Below, piece after piece: positions 53,650 to 64,000 of a stretch of DNA of 64,000 bases. Made by a program: the position numbers and the translations under genes. The notes under the pieces were generated by a model that was not told the DNA's origin, made no database searches, and saw only the letters and a list, made by a program, of their open reading frames with translations. The stretch's first letter is position 1. The number at the start of each line of letters is the position of its first letter. This stretch comes from Shinisaurus crocodilurus (lineage: Eukaryota; Chordata; Lepidosauria; Squamata; Shinisauridae): assembly GCA_021292165.1 (NCBI GenBank), contig CM037877.1:163033580-163097579 (forward strand), read 5' to 3'.

Positions 53650-56630
53650 GACGGAGATCAATACTGAGATTATTGGTGCTAAAGGACTGCTAGATGACAG
53701 CAGTTTCATCTCTGAAAAGAAGAGTGGCATTCCCAAATCACAAGAGAGTGAAACGTCATTTCAGAAGAATACATTAACTCTGCCTGAAGAGCTATCAAGG
53801 GACACGTCTGAAAAAGCCTTAAGTGGAGGCCAGACATCTATATTTATACACACAGGTGCTCCTACTGTTTCTAGTGAAAACTTTCTTCTGCCTATGGGAA
53901 CTTCTGTTAATGGACCAGTTTTACACTCCACTTTAACTAAAACTTCCATTATGAAAAAAGGCAGTGTTTCATTAACGACTGCACAAACTGTGGGCCATCA
54001 AGCAGATTCTTGCTCAACTGTGATGGTGGTACATGATCTCCAGCTTCCCACAAAGACTTCAACCCAAAACTCAAATCAACACCAAGTTTTGTTTTTGTTA
54101 CCTGAAGCAGCACATGCTAAGAACCTGACACATTCCATGAAAAATCTACCTCCCTCTGCTTCAGTTGCTTGTGACATACAGCCGTCTCTAGGAAAAAGCA
54201 TAAAATCAGACAGCACTTTAGTAAGCCAAGTAGATATATGTGAGGATAGCAAAAATTCACTAGAAAAAGATGATGGTAACAAATCTTTAACAGGCACTTC
54301 CTCAGATACAGGTGACATCAGAACAGAAAGTGATGCAAACTGGGATCCACAAAAAGAGTTCATAGAATTTCTCATGACAAATGAAGAAACTGTAGAGAAG
54401 TCACCAGTTCAACCTAATGTTGTTGTACAGAAAAGGAGAAAAAGAAAGATGGATGTTAGCAAAATAACACGTTATACTGAGGACTGTTTTAACGAATCAG
54501 ATTATATTCCTGATAACTCAGAATCACTAGATGTTGAGTTTTTGGAGCAGGGTGAGAATTTACAAGTAATAGAATCACAGAAATATTCATTAGCAAGAGT
54601 GAAGCCTGAATCAACAGATGAGGAATTGGAAGTTGTGGATGCCATCCAGCAGTTGATTTATAATCCAAGTAATAAATGTGCAGATGATACTTCTCCTGTT
54701 CACACTAGCACTTTTCTTTCTAATACTCTATTAAACAAATGTGAACAAGATGATTTAAAATCACCATCTAATTTCAGTACTGATGAGCCTTCGTTTTATC
54801 CCTGTACAAAGTGCAATGTGAATTTTAGGGAAAAGAAGCACCTGCACAGGCACATGATGTATCACTTGGATGGCAATAGTCACTTTCGTCATTTAAATGT
54901 TCCGAGGCCTTATGCATGTAGGGAATGTGGCCGGACCTTTCGAGACCGCAATTCCCTTCTTAAACATATGATAATTCATCAGGAAAGAAGACAGAAACTG
55001 ATGGAGGAAATTCGTGAATTGAAAGAACTTCAGGATGAGGGTAGGAGTGCACGGTTACAGTGTCCACAATGTGTTTTTGGTACCAATTGTCCCAAGACCT
55101 TTGTGCAGCATGCTAAAACCCATGAGAAAGATAAAAGGTACTATTGCTGTGAAGAATGTAACTTTATGGCAGTGACAGAGAATGAACTTGAATGCCATCG
55201 AGGGATTGCTCATGGGGCAGTGGTGAAATGTTCAATGATCACTACAGATATATCTCAAAGAAAAATACAGAAAAAGGCATTAGTGAAGGATTCCTTTTTG
55301 GAATCATCAAAAAAGTCAGCTGACCATATGTGCAAAATGTGTCCATTTACTACATCAGCCAGAAGCATTTTAAAAAAACACATGGAATATTTGCATCCAA
55401 CATCATGCATAGATCCTTTTGGTAGCCGTCTTAGATTAGAAAAAAGAAAAAGTCACATTATAGAAGAACCTTTAGATTTTGGAAGCAGGACTAAACATTT
55501 GATCAAGCAAGCATCTGCCTTTCCAAAGACCTCTGTTTTAAAACAAGATATAAAACGACCATTTGGCTCTGCATTCCAGTCAAGTAACTTTGCAAAACTT
55601 CACAAGAGACCCTCCAGGATACAGAAGGCTCGGAAAAGCGTTGCACAGTCAGCTGTAAGTGTGTATGGTCAAAGCTCTACAGACAAGCCTGTTTTGAATA
55701 GAAATAGCACTGGCCAAAAAACTAAATATTTACATCATGCAGGAAAGCAAAAGGCTAGTGTCAAAGCTAGCAGTAATTATTTATATAGATACAAACATGA
55801 AAACCATAGGATTAAAAAATCTAGCAGCCCTTATCTTTTACACTTAAAAAGGGAAGCTACAAGATCTGCCAGGTCCTTACCTTTATTGTCTTCAGATAAT
55901 TCTCATAATAGATTTATTATGGATTCTCTTAACTATGATGCAAAAAGACCAGGCGTCTATAAAAATAAGCATGTAACTGTAAAAAGATTGGTTAAAAGAT
56001 CCAAAAGGGAAGGCTCTGTAACGGGAGATGATTTGGACAGTTATCCAGACTTTCTACATAAAATGACTGTTGTTGTTTTGCAGAAACTTGCTGGGAAAAA
56101 AGACAGCTATGAAACGGAGGATGAAAGTTCATGGGATAATGTTGAACTGTGTGATTACACTACACGGTCTGTGGAGGATGGCTCTTACAGTGATATTAAT
56201 CAGGACCATGTAAACCTGTTCCCTTTATTTAAAGGTAAAATGGAAGAAGAAGCTGGTGGTAAATCCTCTCTTAGATATGAGCAAAATGATGGATTTTATT
56301 TTGAGTATTATGAAGATGGCGAAGGTAGCAATTACCTACATGATTTTCAAGATCCTCATAATTTAGAAAACATAGGCACAACATTGCCAAAGCATAACTC
56401 AGTTTTCCATTGGACTGACTTATCGCTTGAGAAAAAAACTTGTCCATATTGTCCAGCAACTTTTGAAACTGGTGTTGGATTGTCTAATCATGTCCGTGGG
56501 CATCTCCACAGAGCTGGGTTAAGCTATGAGGCCCGCCATGTTGTCTCACCTGAGCAGATAGCAACAAGTGACAAAATGCAGCATTTCAAAAGAACGGTGA
56601 CGGGAACCCCTGTTAAACGAGTTAGAAAAG
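53642..56630 (+). CDS. ZNF644: ZNF644 giant coding exon (residues 1-997)
   Basis: The exon is 53606-56630 (acceptor TTTTAG before, donor GTAAG after, phase 1). The start at 53642 has A at -3 and G at +4, and an in-frame TAA at 53618 rules out an upstream extension in this frame. The protein begins [19 protein letters not shown] and follows vertebrate ZNF644 throughout. A disordered N-terminal 380 residues includes [20 protein letters not shown] and the basic segment [24 protein letters not shown]. Then come C2H2 fingers at about C388-H408, C426-H446, C474-H494, C503-H524 and C564-H585, a long basic linker, [18 protein letters not shown] (about 808-825), and a WIZ-type finger C934-H954 ([12 protein letters not shown]). 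ZNF644 is a nuclear DNA/chromatin-binding factor, a relative of WIZ that associates with G9a/GLP H3K9 methyltransferases; human variants are linked to high myopia. Family role is established knowledge; function here is inferred. The upstream human-type N-terminal extension appears out of frame. Confidence 0.97.
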
Positions 56631-56824
56631 GTAAGATTTTCCTTTAGTATGCTGTGCAGGGTGAAGGGGATGTAGAATAATGTGAATGTAAAGCCAGTTT
56701 TACTACATCCTGACTCATGACAGTTTTTATTTGCATTATTGGTTAAGACTTTAATGCATACATTTTAGGCAAGCTGGGTCCCTAATGTCTGGCAAATTGA
56801 TAAATCAATCATTTTTCTTTGTAG
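56631..56824 (+). other. ZNF644: ZNF644 intron between giant exon and next exon
   Basis: 194 bases, GTAAGA to TTTCTTTGTAG, phase 1 (codon G|CT, Ala997). Short and free of repeats. Confidence 0.93.
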
Positions 56825-57430
56825 CTATTGAGAAATCAGAAAGTTCTTCAGAACACACATGCCAGCTCTGTGGAGGTTGGTTTGACACTAAAATTGGATT
56901 ATCTAATCATGTACGAGGACACCTAAAAAGGCTTGGTAAAACCAAATGGGATGCACACAAATCTCCAATCTGTGTTCTAAATGAGATGATGCAAAATGAA
57001 GAAAAATATGAAAAAATCCTGAAGGCATTGAACAGTCGGCGTGTTATCCCCAGACCATTTGTTGCTCAGAAACTTTCATCAAATGATGACTTTTTATCTC
57101 AAAATGTTATACCTCTTGAAGCATACCGCAATGGCCTAAAGACTGAAGATATATCAGTGTCTGCATCAGAGGAAGAAGGGCTGAGTTTCCTCAATGAATG
57201 TGATGAAGCAAAATCAGTTCTACATGATGAAAAAAAACCCCAGTCACTTACACTGATAGAACTTTTGAAAAATAAAAGGATAGGAGAAGAAAGAAATCTC
57301 GATACCTCTCCTCAAAAGATCCATAATCAAACTGCAAGAAAGAGGTTTGTTCAAAAATGTGTTCTTCCATTAGATGAAGACAGCCCCTCGATGTATCAGC
57401 CACAAAAAATGGACTTGACTATGCAGTCAG
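56825..57430 (+). CDS. ZNF644: ZNF644 coding exon 4 (residues 997-1199)
   Basis: 606 bases between AG at 56823-56824 and GTAAGA at 57431. It encodes [20 protein letters not shown], a second WIZ-type C2H2 finger (C1009, C1012, H1025, H1029, with the same [10 protein letters not shown] helix as the preceding finger). The very conserved stretch [40 protein letters not shown] and [14 protein letters not shown] follows, then [19 protein letters not shown] and [20 protein letters not shown]. In WIZ/ZNF644 proteins this C-terminal region mediates contact with the G9a/GLP complex (established for the family). The exon ends in phase 1. Confidence 0.96.
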
Positions 57431-60250
57431 GTAAGAGGTTTGTTTATAGCTGGGTCTACTGTTCCATTATGATTTCAGTAACTGGAAAATATGTTACAGT
57501 ATATGAGTTTTTAACAGTATTCTAAAAGTAATTTTCATTGAAGCTTTTTTTTCCTTTGCAAGGTTCAAGCTAGAGAAATAATAATGAAATGAATCTTTCA
57601 TATGAAAATTGCCTTAGTTTGTACATGCAGACAGTTCTGAGAGAAGTTTTTGTTCTGTAGTGGTTGAGGGTGCATATAAAGAGGAAACATGAACATCTAC
57701 TTAACAAAATATGGTGGCACTCAAATAGCTGGCACACCTGGGGGAACCCCTTGATCTTCCAGTGGTGAAGATATGTAATCAGTTAATATTGTTAAGATTT
57801 TTCTTTTATCTAAAGTAATGTTTGCATAAGTTAATGCATGCCTGATTGGTTAACTGGGTGATGTGTGGTCTGATCTACTTCTATCTATTCTATCAAAGTA
57901 ACTGTGGTTTAACACAGTTGTTGCCATCAGGGTTCTCATACAAAATCCCTAAAGTTTTATGAACAAAGATTTTCTTAGGAATTGTGCCAAGAATTTTATT
58001 CTTTAGACTGCCTCCTTCATAGTCTGCAGCATAGTTTTAGAATGCTATTCTTAAACATATCTTTCAATCTTGGCTGTCATGGATCAGGGAAGCTCTGCTG
58101 GAATCCTTTGACAATACGTCTGCACAAACCTTGTTGCAGCTATCATTTCTCATTCTAGCTTGAGTAAATGTTTTATGTAATATACTCTGCAATGAAAGTG
58201 CATGATCATTTTGACCTTTATCATTTTGCTGGTTCTTTTAGTACTGCAGTATGATACAGCACTTGTGCTACAGCTCAGTTCTTGTTCATGTGATGGCTCT
58301 GTTGCTGTGTTGTATCAATACAGACTGCAGGTGGTAGATCAAATGTTAACATGGTTTACCTGTGTTTCACCATATAAAAAATCCCTGCAATTATAACAGC
58401 TTTCAAAAATAAATAAATATGGGGAAGCATTCAGACATTTGATTCTCTACCTGCAGTCTGAAGTTATATGGCACCAGGTAGAGTGCATGAGATTGCTGAT
58501 TGTGTTCCAGCTCTTATTTTTGTCTGATTAGATACTTTGTTTTTACACCAAATCCTGTCTTAGGTGGCTATGTTGAAAAGATCAGTTAACATGGTATTTA
58601 TAAAATTATGTAAGGTACATTTGAATATTCTGGTGGGTTCCTTTAAAATAGGAGACTTCCCAGTAAAGCTGGTCTCTTGGATAAATTTCACATAAACTTA
58701 GAAGATGCTGCTGAATAAATACCGGTAGCTTGCTAAATATGAAGTATTTTGCTGCTTTGCATTAGTGCTGCTTAATGTTAGGCAGCATAACTTCTAGGTT
58801 TCACTCAAAAATAAAAAGCCACTTGTATAATACTAACAGTTAAAAATAGAGTCTAAGCTAATTGTGATTAACATAGGATTTGACAATTAACTCACAGTGC
58901 TACTTTAGTTATTAAAACTTCTTAAGCCTGTCTCCAAGCAATATTACATTTTTTTAAATATGCAATACAGTTTTAGTTTTAGTGTCTAGTTATTCTTGAA
59001 GTGCAGCATATCTAAAAATTATTCTTTTCCACTGCTGACTGACAAGATTCTCTTTTTGATGAAAAGGCTTTCAAAAAAACCCAAACAAAGAAGCCCCTTA
59101 TGCTTTCCAATATAGTATAGGAAGCATGAAGTTATTGGCTGTGTTGTCCAAGATAATAACCCTCTTCAGGCATTCTACATTGTGTTGAAAGAACGCATGA
59201 AGAGAGGAACGCTCCATCCCTGTCCCCCTTGGTCATTGCATCTTTTGCCTTGTACATATGTAGGGCAGCCATCTGAAGAGGAGCACCTCCTGTATCCATG
59301 GAGGCTCTCCACGCAATTAAGAACCCTGGAAAATCAGAATTCTTAATTGGTGTAGCACCTCCACAATTACAGGAGGTGCTCCTCTTCAGATCATCGCCCT
59401 ACACATGTACAGGGTTACAGATGCGATGATGGAGGGGGCAGGGTTCTTTCAACATGATAAGTAGAATGCCTGAGGAGGTCTTATGTCTGTCTAAGAAGGG
59501 CAGTAAAAACTTTTGTGTGTATGGAAGTAAAGGTGATAAGAAACCATTTGTAATGGCTTCTTTGTCTGATGTAGTTTGGTATTGTTTCTCTGTGTGCTCT
59601 TTCCTGTGATAACTAAGATGTTTGTTGATCATTTATTTAGCACAAAGATTTTAGCAAAAACTACAAATCATTAACTTTCATTATTGATTGCGCATTCAGA
59701 GTAATGAAGATAAAATGCACGGAATAAAATGTTTTGTCTAACAGCTGTGCAGTGGTGTGTTTTACCACCTTTTTCTCCCAGCCTTCATCAGCAACCTAAT
59801 TTAGTATTGAGCCTTTTACAGTCGTGTGGGTAAAACACTTTAATTACCACTTTGTCAACTAGACTTTCTAATTCTCTTTATTGGGAACATTGCAAGCTTT
59901 CAAACTTCTTAACAGAACTGTGCTATTCAAATCGCAGAATTGTATTTTGGGGTTAGGAAATAATCTGTGTAATGTGAAGAGCAGCAGGAAAGTGATAATA
60001 GGTGTTAAATTCAGAGAAGCTTAGGGATTCAAGTCACGCCTTCCATTTTTCTTACCAAAAAGCATGTTTGGTGCTAAATGCCACATATGAAAGTAATAGC
60101 CATGAGCTTGGATCCTTCTAGTATATGAAATAATTGCAGTGATGCAGTGAATATACTTAAAAGCAACTTTTAATACAAAATCTTTCAAAACGCTTTGAGA
60201 GTTTCACTTTTAAAGAGAGAACTGGATTATAGTTTTCTTTTGAATGATAG
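57431..60250 (+). other. ZNF644: ZNF644 intron 4
   Basis: 2820 bases, GTAAGA to GAATGATAG, phase 1. It contains one clear repeat, the fold-back element at 59154-59482. Elsewhere the sequence is AT-rich and unremarkable. The acceptor lacks a strong pyrimidine tract immediately upstream but has 'agttttcttttgaatgatag'. Confidence 0.85.
59154..59482. repeat. 330-bp fold-back MITE in ZNF644 intron
   Basis: The left arm 'cttcaggcattctacattgt', 'atctgaagaggagcacctcc' is mirrored by the right arm 'ggaggtgctcctcttcagat', 'aagtagaatgcctgagga'. The centre holds 'aattaagaa' and 'ttcttaatt'. The arms are about 150 bases long with good pairing. No coding capacity; superfamily unknown. Confidence 0.85.
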
Positions 60251-60373
60251 GTATGCCTGTGAAGCTTAGAACGTGTGTGCATTGCAATACGGCGTTTACA
60301 AGTGCTGTTAGCCTGTCCAACCACTTACGCGCTTATGCACGAAAGAAGAGTGCTGGACTTTTGACTGGGACAG
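60251..60373 (+). CDS. ZNF644: ZNF644 coding exon 5 (residues 1199-1240)
   Basis: 123 bases from the acceptor GATAG to the donor GTATGT, joining in phase 1 at both sides (TCA G|GT ATG gives S-G-M). It encodes MPVKLRTCVHCNTAFTSAVS followed by LSNHLRAYARKKSAGLLTGT, the third WIZ-type unit. Cysteines 1207 and 1210 and His1223 are present, but the place of the last zinc ligand is taken by Tyr1227. I expect the same in ZNF644/WIZ relatives. The final exon, with the C-terminal finger, is not in the window. Confidence 0.92.
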
Positions 60374-62330
60374 GTATGTTTGTTACAGATGTAAAATCAA
60401 GTCTGTCTGTATACGTTTTCCTCATCAGACTTGACAAATCCATATGCTGATTCAGTTGACATTTAAAATTCACTGAAACAAAAGCTGAATTTGAGAGACA
60501 GAACTTTAGCAACTTGTAAACTTATGTTGCTATTGTCCATTTTTTCATGCCTGGTTTTTATTTTCATTTATTTTATTTTTGATCCAGCATTATTTTCATG
60601 TATGCAAACAGTTGAGAGCTGAATGCTCTTTGTTTTCTGACTAAATGCAAAAGGAGCTGCTGTTTTAAAGAGAGGGATTTGCCAGCTTGATCCAAGTGCC
60701 TACATATTTTTTTCACCTATCAATCATTAGGCGAAACACCCAAATAGGCTAAACACAGGCAATTATATGTGGTTTGTACAATTTTCAGTAATCATGTTCA
60801 ATCAAAACTCAGTTATTTTATCCCATATTTATTATCGGTTACTTTTTTTTTGTTTGCTGGTCTTTCACAAACTTAGATAGATAGTAACACCAAAGAGCAG
60901 TTATATTTTATGCATCCTTTTGGTATTTTGTACTGTGACTTGGATTTTGACTGTACTTGGGGCCCCATGTGAAACAGATCCATCCAATTGCAGTAGTCCA
61001 TAGTAGGAAAAGAAGCAAGAGGAACAAAAGGAGATGTTATCAGGATACTTGGAATTTGTGAAATGGGATACAGAGGAGCTGGAGTAGTCAAGCTTACAGT
61101 GCATAAATCCCCCCCCCCCCAAAGTGGGAATGCTTAAGATCACAACATTGCCATCTAGAAAACTATTATACGTAAGTTTCCTCTTAAGCTAGCTTAAGTG
61201 CAAGCATGCTGTTTAAGTGGCTTGTAGAAACTGCCAATACTAAACCAAGCCATTAAAATCATTAGCAGTTAGTCCTCAGAGTGGCTTGATGACTACTATG
61301 CCTCTTTTACAGATGACTAAGCTAGGTTGTTATCCTGTCTCCTAGCTTTATATCCTACACTCTGGGTTTATTATTACAGTAATACCTTGGATTGCAAGTA
61401 ACTCGGTCTGAGAGCGTTTTGCAAGACAAGCAATTTTTTAAAATAAATTTTGACTTGATAAACAAGTGATGTCTTGCAATACAAGTAGTGTAGGGAAATT
61501 GGCCCCACTCACGCCCGCCAGAGACTCGCTTTGATATAAGAGTGTTTTGGATTATAAGCACGGTTCCGGACCAAATTATGCTTGCAATCCAAGGTATTAC
61601 TGTATCCTTGAATCTCTTAAGATTTTCCTGCTGATTACAATAGGAAGTTTGAATAGTGTTACTATTCCATGGATAAAAGGTAATATAGGCCCTTTTAAAG
61701 CTGCTGTAGCTTTTTGCCTGATGCCTATGCCATTTTCCAACGTGCACAAAGTTGTATTACTGCAATCTAGAAAATGTTTTAAGATTGTTAATTGGCACTA
61801 AGTGCTTTTAAGTATAACCATGCTAAATTTAAAAGTCTGTGCAGCAATAAAGCCTATGATCTGTAATCATGGTAAAGGGACTGGACTATGATTGTGTGTT
61901 CTCCTGCCCAGCCATAACATGATGATGGATTATGTTGGTACTGTCATTTACTATGGTTAATGCAAACCAAAGCTCACTGTTTAACCAGGAATTGAAACCA
62001 GAGCTTGAAGTTTGCTTTAAACACTTGGTTAAAGCAACCCCTGGTTAACATTTACCATAGTTAATGGGAGAGTTCATAAGTCATGATAGGGTGTGCTTGT
62101 AAATGCTGCCTGATCCACTCCCGCTGCTGGCTTGATGACTACACCTCGGTTAAGGCTGGTGTGGGGAAATGCATTGCTTAAGAGTAGACTCTGGGTACAC
62201 ATGGTCCCATGGCCTGCTCCTGAACACTTGAGGGATTGGGAGTGTTACATATGCATATATTCTAAGGTGGCTTATGGAAAACACTATAAATTAGTGCTAG
62301 CTAGTCCTTAGAACTGGTAGGCTCCTGATG
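60374..62330 (+). other. ZNF644: ZNF644 intron 5, first part
   Basis: Begins GTATGT. Contains a poly-C tract at about 61110-61120, the MITE at 61377-61602 and, at 61870-62070, a weakly palindromic AT-rich stretch ('catggtaaagg', 'taccatagttaatg') that may be an old DNA element. No final ZNF644 exon is found. Confidence 0.6.
61377..61602. mobile_element. TA-flanked MITE, subfamily B, deleted
   Basis: CAGTAATACCTTGGATTGCA to 'gcaatccaaggtattactg', with TA on both sides. About 35 bases shorter than 50914-51173 because most of the central GGGCCGAAATCGGCCC block is missing. Confidence 0.87.
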
Positions 62331-64000
62331 TTATTTTTTTATTTATTTTTATTTTTTTATTTTTTTTAATTTTAAAACAATACAAAGAAAATAACATACA
62401 CACATAACTAATATTGTGCTCCCATCACCATGGGACCAAACAATCCAATAACTCTATAATTGTTCATTATTCCAAAAATACAATATATCTTGACAGGGTA
62501 AACTCCCTTTCCCCCTTTTAAACACATATTCCAAAAATAAACCCCAAATATCCTTAAAATTATTTTTCTTTAATTGACCCCTTTTGCATTTAATATTACA
62601 AGTCAACATATCATTCAAAGCCATATCCCATACTTCCTTATACCATTCAGTAATAGTGAAAACTTGCTGGATTTTCCATTTCCTTGCTATCATTAGTCTA
62701 TCTGCCGTTAACAAATTTATGATTAATTCTTTAACATTTTGTGAACCGATCACCTTTTCCGTTATTGTTAGCAAAGCTAGTTTAGGGCATACCTCTAAAT
62801 CAACTCCAACAATTTCTGATATTTCCTCAAAAATCATTTTCCAAAAATCCATTACATTTTTACAACTCCACCACATATGAGCATATGTACCCAATTCCTG
62901 ACATCCTCGCCAACACATTGGAGAACATTTATTATCTATTCTATTTAATCTCACTGGGGTCAAATACCATCTCCAGATTAGCTTATAAAAATTCTCTTTA
63001 ATTCTTATAGACATATTTTTCAATATTCGCCTATCCCAAATCTTATTCCACTCATCCTTTGATATTTCCTCTTCAAACTCTGTATCCCAAACTATTTTAA
63101 GATTTTCTGCTTGCTCTTCTGATTTCTGCAACATTTTATATAACATCTTTGTAAGACCCCTAGCTGATGCATTCCCTTCTACAAGTTCTCTAGACATAAC
63201 CACCTGCTCAAATGCAGTGAAATCCCTTTCATGCTCATGTCTCCTCTTCCATTTCTTACCCCATTGTACTAATTGAATTAAATTTAACCAAGAAATTCTT
63301 CCTGCCCCAACCCTATCAATTATTTGCTGTCTTGTCTCCATTTTTTCCAGCCAATCCATTAAAGTTATCACCTTTTTCTCTCTAAAAATTCGTTCTAAAT
63401 GTCTAACATTCTCGGGAAAATCTTCCATAACCACCACTGGAGTAAGCGGGGATATACCTGGTAAAAATATTTCCTTATTTCTACCCCAAATTTCTAACAT
63501 ATTTTTTAAAAAGGGATTTTCTAATCTTTTTGTCATAATATGTCCTTGTTTTGTAAATAAGAATTTATCCACCCTATTACCCAATTCAAATGCTTCTATT
63601 TCCCACCACATAAAATCTTTTCTAACAATAATATCCATGATATATCTAAGTTGATTAGCTATATAATACCATTTTAAATTAGGGAGACCAAGTCCCCCTA
63701 TTTTTTGAGCTTTATACCATCTATTCTTAGTAATCCTTGATTTTTTCCCCCCATTACAATAGCTATTTAACATTACTTGCCACTCTTTAATTTCTTTCTC
63801 TGATATCTTATATGGTATCATTCTAAATAAAAAATTAAACTTCGGTAAAATCTTCATTTTAATCAAAGCTATCCTACCAAACCACGATAATCCCAATTTT
63901 TTATAATCCTCTATTTGATTTTTAACTTCATCTTTTAATTTTTTAAAATTACATTCCCCTATTTTATCCAAATCTTTTAATATATCAATACCTAAATATT
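62331..64000 (-). mobile_element. L1 LINE, 3' part, runs off the window
   Basis: The reversed A/T-rich end lies at 62331-62400, followed on the minus strand by a 3' UTR of about 60 bases and ORF2. The 5' part lies beyond 64000. Same L1 lineage as 45513-47272 but in opposite orientation. Confidence 0.92.
62454..64000 (-). CDS. L1 ORF2p C-terminal part, open to window edge
   Basis: At least 515 codons without stop or frameshift, partial at its 5' end (the start at 63971 is not a real start; the frame continues to 64000 with KYLGIDILKDLDKIG). Features: LSWFGRIALIKMKILPKFNF, SYCNGGKKSRITKNRWYKAQ, GGLGLPNLKWYYIANQLRYI, FLPGISPLTPVVVMEDFPEN, WRWYLTPVRLNRIDNKCSPM and the C-terminal cysteine/histidine motif CWRGCQELGTYAHMWWSC. 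The RT catalytic domain and endonuclease would lie outside the window. ORF2p nicks target DNA and copies L1 RNA. The intact frame indicates a young copy; whether it is complete cannot be judged. Confidence 0.92.
   Translation of the reverse strand, partial: YLGIDILKDLDKIGECNFKKLKDEVKNQIEDYKKLGLSWFGRIALIKMKILPKFNFLFRMIPYKISEKEIKEWQVMLNSYCNGGKKSRITKNRWYKAQKIGGLGLPNLKWYYIANQLRYIMDIIVRKDFMWWEIEAFELGNRVDKFLFTKQGHIMTKRLENPFLKNMLEIWGRNKEIFLPGISPLTPVVVMEDFPENVRHLERIFREKKVITLMDWLEKMETRQQIIDRVGAGRISWLNLIQLVQWGKKWKRRHEHERDFTAFEQVVMSRELVEGNASARGLTKMLYKMLQKSEEQAENLKIVWDTEFEEEISKDEWNKIWDRRILKNMSIRIKENFYKLIWRWYLTPVRLNRIDNKCSPMCWRGCQELGTYAHMWWSCKNVMDFWKMIFEEISEIVGVDLEVCPKLALLTITEKVIGSQNVKELIINLLTADRLMIARKWKIQQVFTITEWYKEVWDMALNDMLTCNIKCKRGQLKKNNFKDIWGLFLEYVFKRGKGSLPCQDILYFWNNEQL

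Noticed and set aside
54076..54375. Minus-strand ORFs within the giant ZNF644 exon
   Set aside because: Antisense shadows of the conserved coding frame.
60374..62330. Final ZNF644 exon in this stretch
   Set aside because: No segment with the expected C-terminal finger or splice-flanked frame could be found; it must lie beyond the window.

Overview
The window is vertebrate nuclear DNA, most likely from a squamate reptile (probably a lizard; I cannot fix the species). It carries one recognisable host gene, the 5' and central part of ZNF644, on the + strand. The rest is its introns, packed with transposable elements. The squamate assignment rests on the repeat mix: 5S-rRNA-derived SINEs with a CR1-type tail, MIR-like tRNA SINEs whose tail resembles those I know from lizards and snakes, CR1 and L2 LINEs, L1s of the lizard type, DIRS tyrosine-recombinase retrotransposons, and TA-flanked MITEs.

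Host gene. A CpG island (about 60-860) looks like the promoter, with a probable first exon ending at a GTGAGT donor at 503. After about 53 kb of intron comes the giant coding exon (53606-56630), then two more coding exons (56825-57430 and 60251-60373). All junctions are GT-AG and both coding introns are phase 1. Together they give 1239 complete codons with eight zinc-finger-like units; the last exon lies beyond the window. ZNF644 is a WIZ-related nuclear protein linked to the G9a/GLP H3K9 methyltransferases. The reading frame that extends the human protein upstream of the giant exon is shifted here, so translation most likely starts at the ATG at 53642, which is overlapped by a 12-codon upstream ORF.

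Repeat layout. 1-8.2 kb: promoter, SINEs, and an L2 LINE (minus) split by a CR1 (plus). 8.8-10.75 kb: an L1-derived element with ORF1 only, flanked by a 13-bp target duplication. 11-25 kb: scattered CR1, L2 and other LINE tails, an eroded DIRS piece and the first MITE. 26.6-29 kb: a hAT element with an 8-bp duplication and a second RT-less retroposon with a 13-bp duplication. 30.5-32.7 kb: a nested GC-rich composite of two DNA elements. 34.05-40.63 kb: a DIRS element that keeps gag, tyrosine recombinase, inverted ends and internal complementary region, but has its RT/RNase H region replaced by other insertions. 41-53 kb: MITEs, fold-back elements, a chimeric 5S/MIR SINE and a 5'-truncated L1 (plus). 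53.6-60.4 kb: ZNF644 coding exons. 61.4-64 kb: a MITE and a minus-strand L1 with an ORF2 open to the window edge.

Nothing here is prokaryotic, viral or CRISPR-like. The most notable items are the ORF1-only element, the chimeric SINE, the preserved DIRS end/ICR architecture, the seven-copy MITE family with a 1-kb GC-rich variant, and the changed ZNF644 start region.
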